Shown here one piece after another: positions 1-7,905 of a stretch of DNA of 33,372 nucleotides; the first letter of the stretch is position 1, and the number at the start of each line of letters is the position of its first letter. The stretch comes from an uncultured Muribaculaceae bacterium. Its GTDB lineage: Bacteria; Bacteroidota; Bacteroidia; Bacteroidales; Muribaculaceae. The stretch spans positions 1 through 33,372 of the forward strand of contig CAJTRC010000018.1 in NCBI GenBank assembly GCA_910578365.1, read 5' to 3'. The translations under genes and the position numbers were made by a program. The notes beneath the pieces are model-generated. The model saw only the letters and a program-made list of their open reading frames with translations, was not told the origin of the DNA and ran no database searches.

Positions 1-807
1 AGCATGGATCGCACCAACTGGAAGTTCGGAGAGTTCAATATCAACATTCTCATGTTGGGCATCACCTATAAAGGGATTGCCTTCCCTTTGATATTCAGTC
101 TTCTCCCTAAACGTGGCAATTCCAGCTGGGAATAACGGAAGAAGATTATGGAACGTTTCATCCGACTTTTCGGACAGGACTGTATCGATTGTCTGGTCGC
201 TGACAGAGAGTTCATCGGAAAGGAATGGACTGGATGGCTTAACAGCCGTCGTATTCGGTATTACATCCGGATACGTCAGAATTTCTGGATTGTCAAGTCT
301 TCCACCAGTCAGAGAATCCAAGCGTGGTGGCTGTTCAATGATTTGAAGGTCGGCCAGGAGAAATTCTTCCCTAAGCTCTTTCTTCACAAAGGTGAGTATG
401 TCTATCTTGCCGGCAGTCGAATCAAAAACTCCGATGGTGTTCCGGAATTGCAGATTCTCATATGCTTCAATCGGCCCGAGGAGGCGATTTTGACATACAA
501 AAAACGATGGAAGATAGAAACGGCCTTTAGAGCCATGAAATCTTCCGGCTTCAACATCGAGGATACCCATAAGCGTGATATGGACCGCATCGCAAGACTT
601 GTCGCGATGGTCTGCATGGCTCTTGTATGGGCGTATCTCGTTGGTGAACATAAAGATATAAATATTAAACCGATAAGGATTCTGAAACATGGAAGAAAGG
701 CCAAGTCGCTTGTCAAGTACGGTTTGGAGGAGATTTCGACCATACTTACGCGTCCGGCTTATAATCCAAAATTCGATGTTTTCAAATTTTTGTCATGTCG
801 CACTTAA
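1..807 (+). pseudogene. IS4-family transposase, 3' part with in-frame stop
   Basis: The reading frame is open from base 1 and ends at 807, but an in-frame TAA at 133-135 (flanked by SSWE and RKKIMERF) splits it. The longest intact piece starts at ATG 148 and gives 219 aa. A DDE transposase core is visible: the first Asp in MDRTNW (bases 7-9), the second Asp in VADREF (202-204) and the Glu at 517-519. That Glu lies in a YKKRWKIETAFRAMK stretch, which matches the IS4-family Y-2-R-3-E-6-K signature. The 5' end lies outside the window, so the terminal repeats cannot be paired. The stop separates the first catalytic Asp from the rest, so the product is very likely inactive unless the stop is read through. 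Family assignment is confident; the exact IS is not recognised. Confidence 0.85.
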
Positions 808-884
808 AAAGAATATATAAATTCACAATTAGAAAATACCTCTATAGTACACGATTCAGAGAAATTATATTAACAAGCTGTTTA

Positions 885-933
885 AAAACATAATAGTCAA
901 TGGTATCTGACAATGCGATACCATTGACTATTA
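885..933 (-). terminator. Hairpin terminator after the mannan operon
   Basis: A perfect 17-bp inverted repeat (891-907 with 917-933) has a 9-base loop. Read on the minus strand, the stem is followed by TGTTTTT, a T-run typical of intrinsic termination. It lies 17 bases beyond the stop codon of the 2-epimerase gene. It could also block transcripts coming from the transposase on the plus strand, although no T-run follows in that direction. Confidence 0.8.
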
Positions 934-949
934 ATGCAATATACAAGTG

Positions 950-2146
950 CTAAGCCTGCCCTAACAGACGCAGGCCTTCGAGGCATGCGCGCCCGTTGTG
1001 GTATGGACACTTCCAGAATCCGGCCTTATCGTCGCGGCGGTTGATGCTGCCGTCGGGCAGGCGGCTCCAGTACCATTCGCCGTTCTCAGAATCGACAAGT
1101 TCACGCTGTATGTATCCGAAGGTTTCCGCAGCTTTGTCGAGCTGCCCGGGCATGCCGTGCCATGCTGCAAGATAAAGCTGCCCTACTACGTTTTCGGCCT
1201 GGACCCACCAATGAAGTTCACGGTCAATACGGCCGTCGGCGTGGCGCTCGTATATCATGGAGCCATTAGCATTACGCCCCTCAAGACCGGCCATGGCTAC
1301 CTTGCGGGTGGCCCGGAGGGTTTCGGCAAGGAGTTCGGGGTCGCCGATTACTTCGGCACTCTCCACCAGCAGCCATGAGGCTTCGATGTCGTGTCCGTAC
1401 GAACATGTGTCGTCTTCGCGCTGCCAGTCGTCGTTGAAGAATAAGTTGAGATGTCCGGTAGATTGGTCGATAATCTTGTTGAGGAATATTCTGAGAAGCG
1501 CCACGGTGGCCTCACGCACACGCTCGTCGCCGCTGACACGCAGCAGGGCCGTATAGCCCTCGATTATGTGCAGATGGGTGTTCATGGTTTTGGAAGCGTT
1601 GGAGTCTTTTTCGCTCAGACGCATGTCGGCGATAGGAGTCCATTCGCGTGTGGTGGCTTCGATATAACCGCCGCGTTTAAAATCTCGGCTGTGCTGCTCG
1701 ATGCTGTCGAAAAGCTCCATGGCCAGAGTCAGGGCCTCGTTGTCGGCTGTAGCGCGATAGTACTCGCTCAGACCGTATATAATGAATGCAATAGCATAGA
1801 ACTGCTTCTTGGTATCGGCAGGTGTGCCGTCGGCGTTCACACTCCAGAATGCGCCGCCGTACCGGCGGTCAATAAAGTGATTGCAAATATAGTCGTAGGC
1901 CCGCTTTGCGGTATCGCAATACTCGGGATTGCCCAAGGCATTGTATGCGGCGGCAAATGTCCATAGTATGCGGGCGTTGAGTATGGCGCCTTTCTCGGCC
2001 CCCGGGTGAAGCAGATCAAAACCGTCGCGGCGGCCATAGAAACCGCCCGACGGGTCTACCATTCTGTTCATCCAATAAGGTAAGATGCAGTCGCAGAGGT
2101 TGCTGCGCAGAGCCTCTGCCAACTGCGGGTTGCTTTGTTTTTCCAT
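950..2146 (-). CDS. Mannobiose 2-epimerase (AGE/cellobiose 2-epimerase family)
   Basis: This is a 398-aa cytoplasmic protein without a signal peptide, the usual length for cellobiose/mannobiose 2-epimerases. These enzymes adopt an (alpha/alpha)6 barrel and epimerise the reducing-end sugar. Family landmarks include NTHLHIIEGY, YGHDIEASW (His252), HWWVQAENVVG and CPYHNGR (His383); the conserved histidines act as general acid/base. The gene begins 2 bp after the stop of the symporter gene, so the two are probably translationally coupled. Its place with a GH130 phosphorylase, a GPH symporter and a GH26 mannanase matches the mannan pathway described in Bacteroides fragilis. There, beta-1,4-mannobiose is converted to mannosyl-glucose. 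The preference for mannobiose over cellobiose is inferred from this context. Confidence 0.9.
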   Translation of the reverse strand: MEKQSNPQLAEALRSNLCDCILPYWMNRMVDPSGGFYGRRDGFDLLHPGAEKGAILNARILWTFAAAYNALGNPEYCDTAKRAYDYICNHFIDRRYGGAFWSVNADGTPADTKKQFYAIAFIIYGLSEYYRATADNEALTLAMELFDSIEQHSRDFKRGGYIEATTREWTPIADMRLSEKDSNASKTMNTHLHIIEGYTALLRVSGDERVREATVALLRIFLNKIIDQSTGHLNLFFNDDWQREDDTCSYGHDIEASWLLVESAEVIGDPELLAETLRATRKVAMAGLEGRNANGSMIYERHADGRIDRELHWWVQAENVVGQLYLAAWHGMPGQLDKAAETFGYIQRELVDSENGEWYWSRLPDGSINRRDDKAGFWKCPYHNGRACLEGLRLLGQA

Positions 2147-2148
2147 AT

Positions 2149-3585
2149 CTAATCAAGATCGCTGAATTCCTTGGCTGCGGCCATATCGGTGGGTACTACC
2201 TTACGGCGCTGCTCTTTCAGCTTGTCTACTATTTCGTTTACTACTGTGGTGGTAAGCGGATAGAACCATACCACAAGAATGGCGATAGCCGAAACCACTG
2301 CCGGAATGAAGGTCATCAGAGCCCACAGACAGCTGATGGCACCCGGAGTCTGGGCCACGGAGCCTCCGTCGGTGGCCACCACATATCCGCATGCGCTCAG
2401 CAGCCACATTACTGCGGCTCCGCCTATCGCACCGCCGAATTTCTGTGCCATTGACGACGACGAGAATATCAGGCCTGTGGATGCGGTGTTGAATTTCAGT
2501 TCGGCGTAGTCGCTGACATCGGCGTACATGCTCCATACCAGAGGCGACATAATGCCTGTGAGGATGCTGATGAGAATCTGGAACACAAGCATGAGCCAGT
2601 AGCCGCTTTCGCTTACGGGCAGGAAGAAAAAGCCTGTGCTGAGTACTATCAGCAAGGCGTTGACTGCCATGAAGGTGCTTTTCTTACCCAAACGCCCGGC
2701 TACGGGCACTGCCAGAGCCACACCCGCCATATTGGCTACCTCGCCCACACTGAGGAAAAGGCCCGAGTAGAACAGCATGCTGAGGCCGAACAGCCACAGC
2801 GAGGCATCGGGGCCTATCACATCGGCAAAGAAGTAAGCTACGGTGGCACCGCGCACGGTGTTGAACAGATTGAAGCAAAGTGCGGCGCCGATAAGCAGCC
2901 ACCACGGACGGTTGCTCAGCAGCGACCGGAAGTCCTTGCCCACGCTCACACTGGACACTGTGTGCAGGCGCTCGCGTGTCATCCTGAAGCAGAGCAGGAA
3001 CAGCAGCAGACATGCCGCAGCTATCACACACATGGCCAACTGCCAGCTGGTCCGGGGCGAGGCACCGAAATGCCCGGCAAACATACTGCACAACGGCTCC
3101 CACGAAGCCAGGGCTATGAACGAGCCTCCATAGGCAAAAAACATGCGGAACGACGAGTACACGGTCTTCTCCCGAGGGTCATCGCTCATTACTCCGAGCA
3201 TGGCGCCGTAGGGCACGTTTATACCGGTGTACACTGTCATCATAAGCACATAAGTAACGTAGGCCCACACGAGTTTGGCCGCATAGCCCCATTCGGGTGT
3301 TGTAAAGAGCAGTATTCCGCATACCGAAAACGGTACCGATACCCACAACAGGTACGGGCGATACTTTCCCCAGCGGGTGCCGGTGCGGTCGGCTATCACG
3401 CCCATCATGGGGTCGGAAACAGCATCCCAGATTCGGGTCACAAGCACCAGCACTCCGGCATCGAGCAGACTCAGACCGAAGATGTTAGAATAAAAGAAGG
3501 GCAGATAATAGCTGAACACCTTCCAGAACATCGACGATGCCATGTCGCCGAAGCCATAACCTATACGTTCACTTAATTTCGACAT
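2149..3585 (-). CDS. GPH-family sugar:cation symporter (MelB-like MFS), probably for mannobiose
   Basis: This 478-aa protein has about 12 hydrophobic segments and belongs to the glycoside-pentoside-hexuronide:cation symporter family. The N-terminal half carries RIWDAVSDPMMG with Asp54 and Asp58, which match the cation-site aspartates of MelB. The family signature DRTGTRWGKYRPYL follows. A basic C-terminal tail (KLKEQRRK) faces the cytoplasm. It lies between the GH130 gene upstream and the epimerase gene 2 bp downstream. In this setting its likely job is moving beta-1,4-mannobiose or short manno-oligosaccharides from periplasm to cytoplasm; the substrate is inferred from neighbours. About 90 bp containing two GC-rich hairpins separates it from the GH130 gene. 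Confidence 0.9.
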   Translation of the reverse strand: MSKLSERIGYGFGDMASSMFWKVFSYYLPFFYSNIFGLSLLDAGVLVLVTRIWDAVSDPMMGVIADRTGTRWGKYRPYLLWVSVPFSVCGILLFTTPEWGYAAKLVWAYVTYVLMMTVYTGINVPYGAMLGVMSDDPREKTVYSSFRMFFAYGGSFIALASWEPLCSMFAGHFGASPRTSWQLAMCVIAAACLLLFLLCFRMTRERLHTVSSVSVGKDFRSLLSNRPWWLLIGAALCFNLFNTVRGATVAYFFADVIGPDASLWLFGLSMLFYSGLFLSVGEVANMAGVALAVPVAGRLGKKSTFMAVNALLIVLSTGFFFLPVSESGYWLMLVFQILISILTGIMSPLVWSMYADVSDYAELKFNTASTGLIFSSSSMAQKFGGAIGGAAVMWLLSACGYVVATDGGSVAQTPGAISCLWALMTFIPAVVSAIAILVVWFYPLTTTVVNEIVDKLKEQRRKVVPTDMAAAKEFSDLD

Positions 3586-3608
3586 TCTTGCCTATGTTTT
3601 TCAGGATT

Positions 3609-3667
3609 GTGTGCGGCCTCGCACACCGGTTTATTATCCGGATTTCACCGGGGCCGACGGACCCCGG
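3609..3667 (-). other. Two intercistronic GC-rich hairpins between GH130 and symporter genes
   Basis: A 7-bp perfect stem with a GCCT tetraloop (3609-3615 with 3620-3626) is followed by a 6-bp CCGGGG/CCCCGG stem (3648-3653 with 3662-3667). Neither is followed by a T-run on the minus strand, so they are unlikely to be terminators. They may act as mRNA stability or processing elements within the operon. Confidence 0.5.
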
Positions 3668-3676
3668 CGACCGGTT

Positions 3677-4891
3677 TTATACATTTAACAATACTTTCTC
3701 TTCTTTATTGTTATACTGCCCGCAGTTGTTCATCAGGGCCAGGTTGCGGTTGATGAGATTGTTGAGGGTACGCACGCTTTCGCCTGTGGTGAGTTTGTCT
3801 TCGGGTGTGTGAAGACAATAGTCAACCAGACGGTCGACAGTCGACTCGGCCACATGCAGGCGGGTGTCGCTGGAGGCATAATATATCAGCACCCGGCCAT
3901 CCTCGTCGGCAATCCAGCCGTTTGTAAAGAGCACGTTCATAACGTCGCCCATGTACTCCTCGCCTACCGGAGCCATGAAGTATCCGCCGGGCGAAGCAAT
4001 CTTGCGCCAGGGCTCGTCGAGGGCGGTCATGTACATATAGAGCACGTATCGCAGGCCCGAGGCGCAGGCGCGCACGCCGTGCGCCAGATGCAGCCATCCT
4101 TTGGAGGTCTTTATGGGATGCGGGCCTTCGCCGTTCTTTACTTCCTTGATAGTGTGGTAGTGGCGCGGGTCTATAATAATCTCATGGTCGACAACAGCGT
4201 TGGTTATGTCGTCGACAAGCGCCCAGCCTATGCCGCCGCCGCTGCCGGTGTCGATAAAGCCGTCCTGAGGGCGAGTGTAAAGGGCATACTTGCCGTTGAC
4301 AAACTCGGGGTGCAGCACCACGTTGCGCTGCTGTGACTTTGTTTTCAGGTCGGGCAGACGCTCCCAGTTCACCAGGTCTTTTGTACGGGCTATGCCGCAG
4401 GTAGCGGTAGCTGCCGAGAGGTCACCGGGGCAGCGGTCGTCGTGGCGTTCGGCACAGAAGAGGCCGTAGATATAACCATCTTCGTGAGCTGTCAGGCGCA
4501 TATCGTAGATATTGGTGGCCGGCACCACGTCTTCGGGCATAGTCACGGGGTGATCCCAAAAGCGGAAATTGTCGACACCATTAGGGCTCTCAGCCACGGC
4601 GAAGAACGACTTGCGGTCGTTGCCTTCCACACGCACCATCAGCAGGTAGCGGCCATTGAGTTTGATTGCGCCGGCATTGAGTGTGGCGTTTACGCCAATG
4701 CGCTCCATAAAGTAAGGGTTGCGCTCGCGGTCATAGTCGTACTTCCAAAAAGGAGGAACCATTTCGGCAGTAATCACCGGATTACAGTAGCGGTTATATA
4801 CACCGTTGCCCTCTATGATTTTGTTGGTGCGGGTAACCAGCTCTTCGTAGCGGGCCTCCACCAGTTTTTTGCGATGTTCAAAAATGTCCAT
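3677..4891 (-). CDS. 4-O-beta-D-mannosyl-D-glucose phosphorylase (GH130)
   Basis: The protein has 404 aa, no signal peptide, and is predicted cytoplasmic. It matches the GH130 family, subfamily 1 type: an early NPVITAEMVPPFW, then GRYLLMVRVEG, and NIYDMRLT with Asp130, which corresponds to the catalytic acid Asp131 described for the B. fragilis enzyme. Further family positions are FCAERHDD, HPEFVNGKYALYTRP, and GEGPHPIKTSKGWLHLAHGV. Known members phosphorolyse Man-beta-1,4-Glc to mannose-1-phosphate and glucose. Here the substrate would be supplied by the epimerase two genes downstream. It starts 27 bp after the GH26 gene stop and shares its transcript. Confusion with the manno-oligosaccharide-specific GH130_2 group is possible, but length and context favour subfamily 1. 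Confidence 0.92.
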   Translation of the reverse strand: MDIFEHRKKLVEARYEELVTRTNKIIEGNGVYNRYCNPVITAEMVPPFWKYDYDRERNPYFMERIGVNATLNAGAIKLNGRYLLMVRVEGNDRKSFFAVAESPNGVDNFRFWDHPVTMPEDVVPATNIYDMRLTAHEDGYIYGLFCAERHDDRCPGDLSAATATCGIARTKDLVNWERLPDLKTKSQQRNVVLHPEFVNGKYALYTRPQDGFIDTGSGGGIGWALVDDITNAVVDHEIIIDPRHYHTIKEVKNGEGPHPIKTSKGWLHLAHGVRACASGLRYVLYMYMTALDEPWRKIASPGGYFMAPVGEEYMGDVMNVLFTNGWIADEDGRVLIYYASSDTRLHVAESTVDRLVDYCLHTPEDKLTTGESVRTLNNLINRNLALMNNCGQYNNKEEKVLLNV

Positions 4892-4918
4892 TATCAGTAT
4901 TATAATAAGATTTGGAGA

Positions 4919-6340
4919 TTATTTCAGATTAGGCATCAGGTCGCGGGTTATAACAAAGGGCGAGGCCATAATCTGCTTCCAGGCATCGCGGGTGTTGTTA
5001 AACCCATCGACAGTTGCATTGTTATCGATATTGTAAGTGTACCATTCCATGAACCACGACCAGTAAGCGCCGTCGGTCATACACTTCTCGGGCGAGGGCA
5101 CACGGCCAATCTCGGCGAGGCACACAAGTTTTTTGCCCGAGGTCATATCAAGCGCGGCACGGTATGCGGTCACCTGCGAGCTGTCGTTGTCGGGATACAG
5201 GTCAACACCAACAATGTCGACATACTCATCGCCGGGATAGGAAGCCTTCATCTGCGCTTCGTATCCGGTCTGATACTGTGCGGTCCATACCCAAATAAGG
5301 TTGTTGAGGCCATGATGTTTTACCAGACGGTCGTGCATCAGTATCCACAGCTGCTTAGTATATTCATCGCCATGTGCACCCCACCAGAACCAGGCGCCGT
5401 AGCGGTAGTCGCCTGCGGCTTCGTGGAGCGGACGCCACAGCACCGGTATTCCGGCATCCTGCAGCAGACGGAGTGTTTCGGCCACCTTGTCGATATCGGC
5501 CAGAATGAAATCATGCTGCCATGTACCCTCTTTCAGGGCCTCGCGGATGTCGAAGTTTGTGGCGTCGTTGCCCTTGCCAGGAATATAAAAGCCGTATTTA
5601 TCGCTGTCCTTGGCATCCGGAGCATTCCAGTGCCACATGTAGGTTATAAGGCCGTTGTTCTGCCACTGGGTCCTTGCAGGAGTGATGTCGCTGTAATCAA
5701 TCCATGCGCCGGGCTTTGAGTCTTTCAGATGTATGAAGTCATAGCCGGTCAGGGCCGGATATTTGCCGGTAACATTGTAAATCCAGTCGGCGAAATCATT
5801 ATTGTTGTTCACGTTGGCCATTGCGCCTGAAACTATTTTTTTGCCATACTGTTCGATAAGGAAATTGTACACATTTTTCGCCTCAGCAGTGGCCGAAGTA
5901 TTGGTAAGTGGCGCGAAGTTTCCGGGTTCGGCAGGGTCGATGCCCTTAACAATGGTGTTGAAGTTGACGGTAAGAGCAGGGCCATAGCTTGCGCCGCCGT
6001 TAGCTATTACGGCATGAGCCGGAATCACAAGCTGATATTGGGTGCCTTTGGTAAGATTCACAGGCAAAACCACAGTATTGCCGTTGTCAACCGAAGCATT
6101 CAGCCTGGAACCGTTAAGAGTTATACGGTCGGCGGTGTTGAGAGTCACGGGTGCGTTGTAAGTCACGCGTATTTCGGTAATCTCGTCGGCATCCACCTCC
6201 GCACCCTCTGCTACAGAGCATGAGGTGATTTTGACTTCAGCCGGCCCCGGAGCCGGCTCGTCGGGAGTTTTATTATCGTCGCCGCAGGCAGTAAATGCAA
6301 ATACTGCCATAAGGGAAAAGAAGAACTTGCAGAATTTCAT
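4919..6340 (-). CDS. GH26 endo-beta-1,4-mannanase, surface lipoprotein
   Basis: This 473-aa protein starts with a type II signal peptide and lipobox FTAC (lipidated Cys19). GDD follows, an acidic run like the Bacteroidota surface-export signal. Residues about 35-130 form an Ig-like domain of the SbsA/Big_5 kind (VTYNAPVTLN, LTKGTQYQLVIPAHAV). The GH26 barrel follows from about residue 145 to the end. The acid/base is Glu307 in WRPLHEAAG and the nucleophile is Glu410 in CLAEIGRV; MWHWNAPD and FWWGAHG are also typical of GH26 mannanases. It probably cuts mannan outside the cell, feeding the SusC/SusD importer encoded upstream. A strong hairpin lies only 11 bases before its start codon. Confidence 0.93.
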   Translation of the reverse strand: MKFCKFFFSLMAVFAFTACGDDNKTPDEPAPGPAEVKITSCSVAEGAEVDADEITEIRVTYNAPVTLNTADRITLNGSRLNASVDNGNTVVLPVNLTKGTQYQLVIPAHAVIANGGASYGPALTVNFNTIVKGIDPAEPGNFAPLTNTSATAEAKNVYNFLIEQYGKKIVSGAMANVNNNNDFADWIYNVTGKYPALTGYDFIHLKDSKPGAWIDYSDITPARTQWQNNGLITYMWHWNAPDAKDSDKYGFYIPGKGNDATNFDIREALKEGTWQHDFILADIDKVAETLRLLQDAGIPVLWRPLHEAAGDYRYGAWFWWGAHGDEYTKQLWILMHDRLVKHHGLNNLIWVWTAQYQTGYEAQMKASYPGDEYVDIVGVDLYPDNDSSQVTAYRAALDMTSGKKLVCLAEIGRVPSPEKCMTDGAYWSWFMEWYTYNIDNNATVDGFNNTRDAWKQIMASPFVITRDLMPNLK

Positions 6341-6344
6341 TTTG

Positions 6345-6384
6345 AAAAAACATTCCGGCGCGGCGCAATGAGCCGCGCCGGAAT
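6345..6384 (-). terminator. Intrinsic terminator or attenuator inside the mannan operon, before GH26
   Basis: A perfect 13-bp GC-rich stem (6352-6364 with 6372-6384) with a 7-base loop is followed on the minus strand by G and six T (6345-6350). The GH26 start codon follows only four bases after the T-run. No consensus promoter is seen between this hairpin and the GH26 gene, so downstream enzymes would depend on read-through. A partial terminator here would make capture and transport proteins more abundant than the enzymes. Confidence 0.75.
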
Positions 6385-6411
6385 TACCTATTGGATTGTT
6401 ACAGATTACTT

Positions 6412-7896
6412 TTACTTTTCATATTCCATTGATACAATGGTCATGTTACAGCCGGAGAAGGCCCAGCCGGCACCGTTCAGTTCATCGATATCTTCCTGGG
6501 CGATATTCAGGGTGATACTGGTCTGACCGGCTTCGGTTTCGATTATGCCGCCGTTGACATCGCGAACTGCAGTGAAACATGTACTCCAGTCGCGGCGGTA
6601 GCGGGGCTGCAGCTGCCACCAGCCCTGAGTAGTATCCTGCTCGAAGTTTATAGTGAGCTTGCCGGGGGCATCGATAGCGGTGGTGAACGCCTCAAACATT
6701 TCGGCATCCTTGTCGGAGGCTACCTCGAGGTTGGCAGCCCAGCCGCCAAGTTCAAAGTTGCCCATCCAGAATACGTTGCCTTGCTTCTTCATGCTGAGGT
6801 TGGAGCTGCTTACCACGATATTGCTGTTCTGTATAAAATCAATCTTGCCGTCGACCATAGCTGCCGGAACTTCCACGGTGAGTTCGCTGCCGTCGGAGTT
6901 CACCTGCCAGCCACTGTACACTGCCTCGCAGCCGGGGAACACAATAGAGCTTACAAGGTTGAGTAACTTGCCGCTTACTGTCAGTTGCTGACCGGCAGTA
7001 AGATTAGTATCGGGACTTACCGAATACACCTCAATGGTGGGCACGGTGAATGCCGGAGTGTCGATACGGTCGAGCGAGTAGAGTTCGAGGGTAATCACAC
7101 CCGAGCAGGTTCCGGCCGGAACTGTCGTGGAGAGGCTCTTGCCGTCGGCCGCCACGGTAAACGAGGCTGCCTCAATCTCACCGGGGAAGTATACAGTCTT
7201 CACCAGCTGCAGATTCTCGCCATACACGGTCACGGACTCTCCTTCGGCAAGGTCGGTTTTGCTGATTGAAGTTGCCGAAGCCGAACGCACCACAAACTCC
7301 TGTTCGGTTGAATATGTCCAGTCGGCGCCGTCGCTGAATATAATTTTGCCGGTTTTGGCTTCAGCAGGAACCTTTACACGGAGTTCGTGACGCTCCTGCA
7401 TGGTAAAATCCTCACTGAGTACCTCGGCATTGTTGCCGAAAGTAACCGAAGCCACATTATAGAGGTATTCGCCTGTAACCACCAGCTCGTCGCCGACGGT
7501 AAGCTGCGGATTGGCAGAACTTACACTTTCAATGCTGATAGGTTCGGAGTAAGTAATCATCGAACGGGTTTCGATTTCCTTGCCGCCTATAATCAGGCGT
7601 ATTTTACCGGGCAGAGCCTCCTGGGGCACAACACACACCAGTTCGGTGTCCGACTTGCTTACAAAGTCGGTGACTTCGACACCCACAGGAAATATCACCT
7701 TGCTGACGCCGCCGAGGCCTTCGCCGATGAATCGGATGGTTTCGCCGCGGCTTGCGGGTGACGGGCCAAAACTGTGCAGTTCGCTGCTGTAGGGATACTC
7801 GGGCGCATCGTCGTCGCACGATTGCATTGCCACTGTGGTGCCTAAGAGCACCAGAGCCATAAGCAGGCAGTTCTTTATTTTTGCAAATGTTTTCAT
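6412..7896 (-). CDS. TIG/IPT-repeat surface glycan-binding lipoprotein (larger of two)
   Basis: This 494-aa protein has a type II signal peptide with lipobox MQSC (Cys27) followed by DDD, consistent with surface display. Residues about 40-370 look like four tandem TIG/IPT immunoglobulin-like units, each with a GDELVVTGEYL/GESVTVYGENL-type strand and a later VPA(E/A/G) turn. The last 120 residues form a separate module rich in Trp (VFWMGNFELGGW, TTQGWWQLQPRYRRDW) that could be the ligand-binding domain. This is the layout of SGBP proteins from SusC/D loci, with TIG spacers and a C-terminal binding module. It probably binds mannan or glucomannan at the surface; the ligand is inferred from the locus. 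It starts 9 bp after the stop of the smaller binding-protein gene. Confidence 0.82.
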   Translation of the reverse strand: MKTFAKIKNCLLMALVLLGTTVAMQSCDDDAPEYPYSSELHSFGPSPASRGETIRFIGEGLGGVSKVIFPVGVEVTDFVSKSDTELVCVVPQEALPGKIRLIIGGKEIETRSMITYSEPISIESVSSANPQLTVGDELVVTGEYLYNVASVTFGNNAEVLSEDFTMQERHELRVKVPAEAKTGKIIFSDGADWTYSTEQEFVVRSASATSISKTDLAEGESVTVYGENLQLVKTVYFPGEIEAASFTVAADGKSLSTTVPAGTCSGVITLELYSLDRIDTPAFTVPTIEVYSVSPDTNLTAGQQLTVSGKLLNLVSSIVFPGCEAVYSGWQVNSDGSELTVEVPAAMVDGKIDFIQNSNIVVSSSNLSMKKQGNVFWMGNFELGGWAANLEVASDKDAEMFEAFTTAIDAPGKLTINFEQDTTQGWWQLQPRYRRDWSTCFTAVRDVNGGIIETEAGQTSITLNIAQEDIDELNGAGWAFSGCNMTIVSMEYEK

Positions 7897-7905
7897 TTCG
7901 GTTTG

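Noticed and set aside
808..885. Possible right terminal inverted repeat of the IS element
   Set aside because: The left end is outside the window, so no pair can be aligned and no target duplication can be shown.
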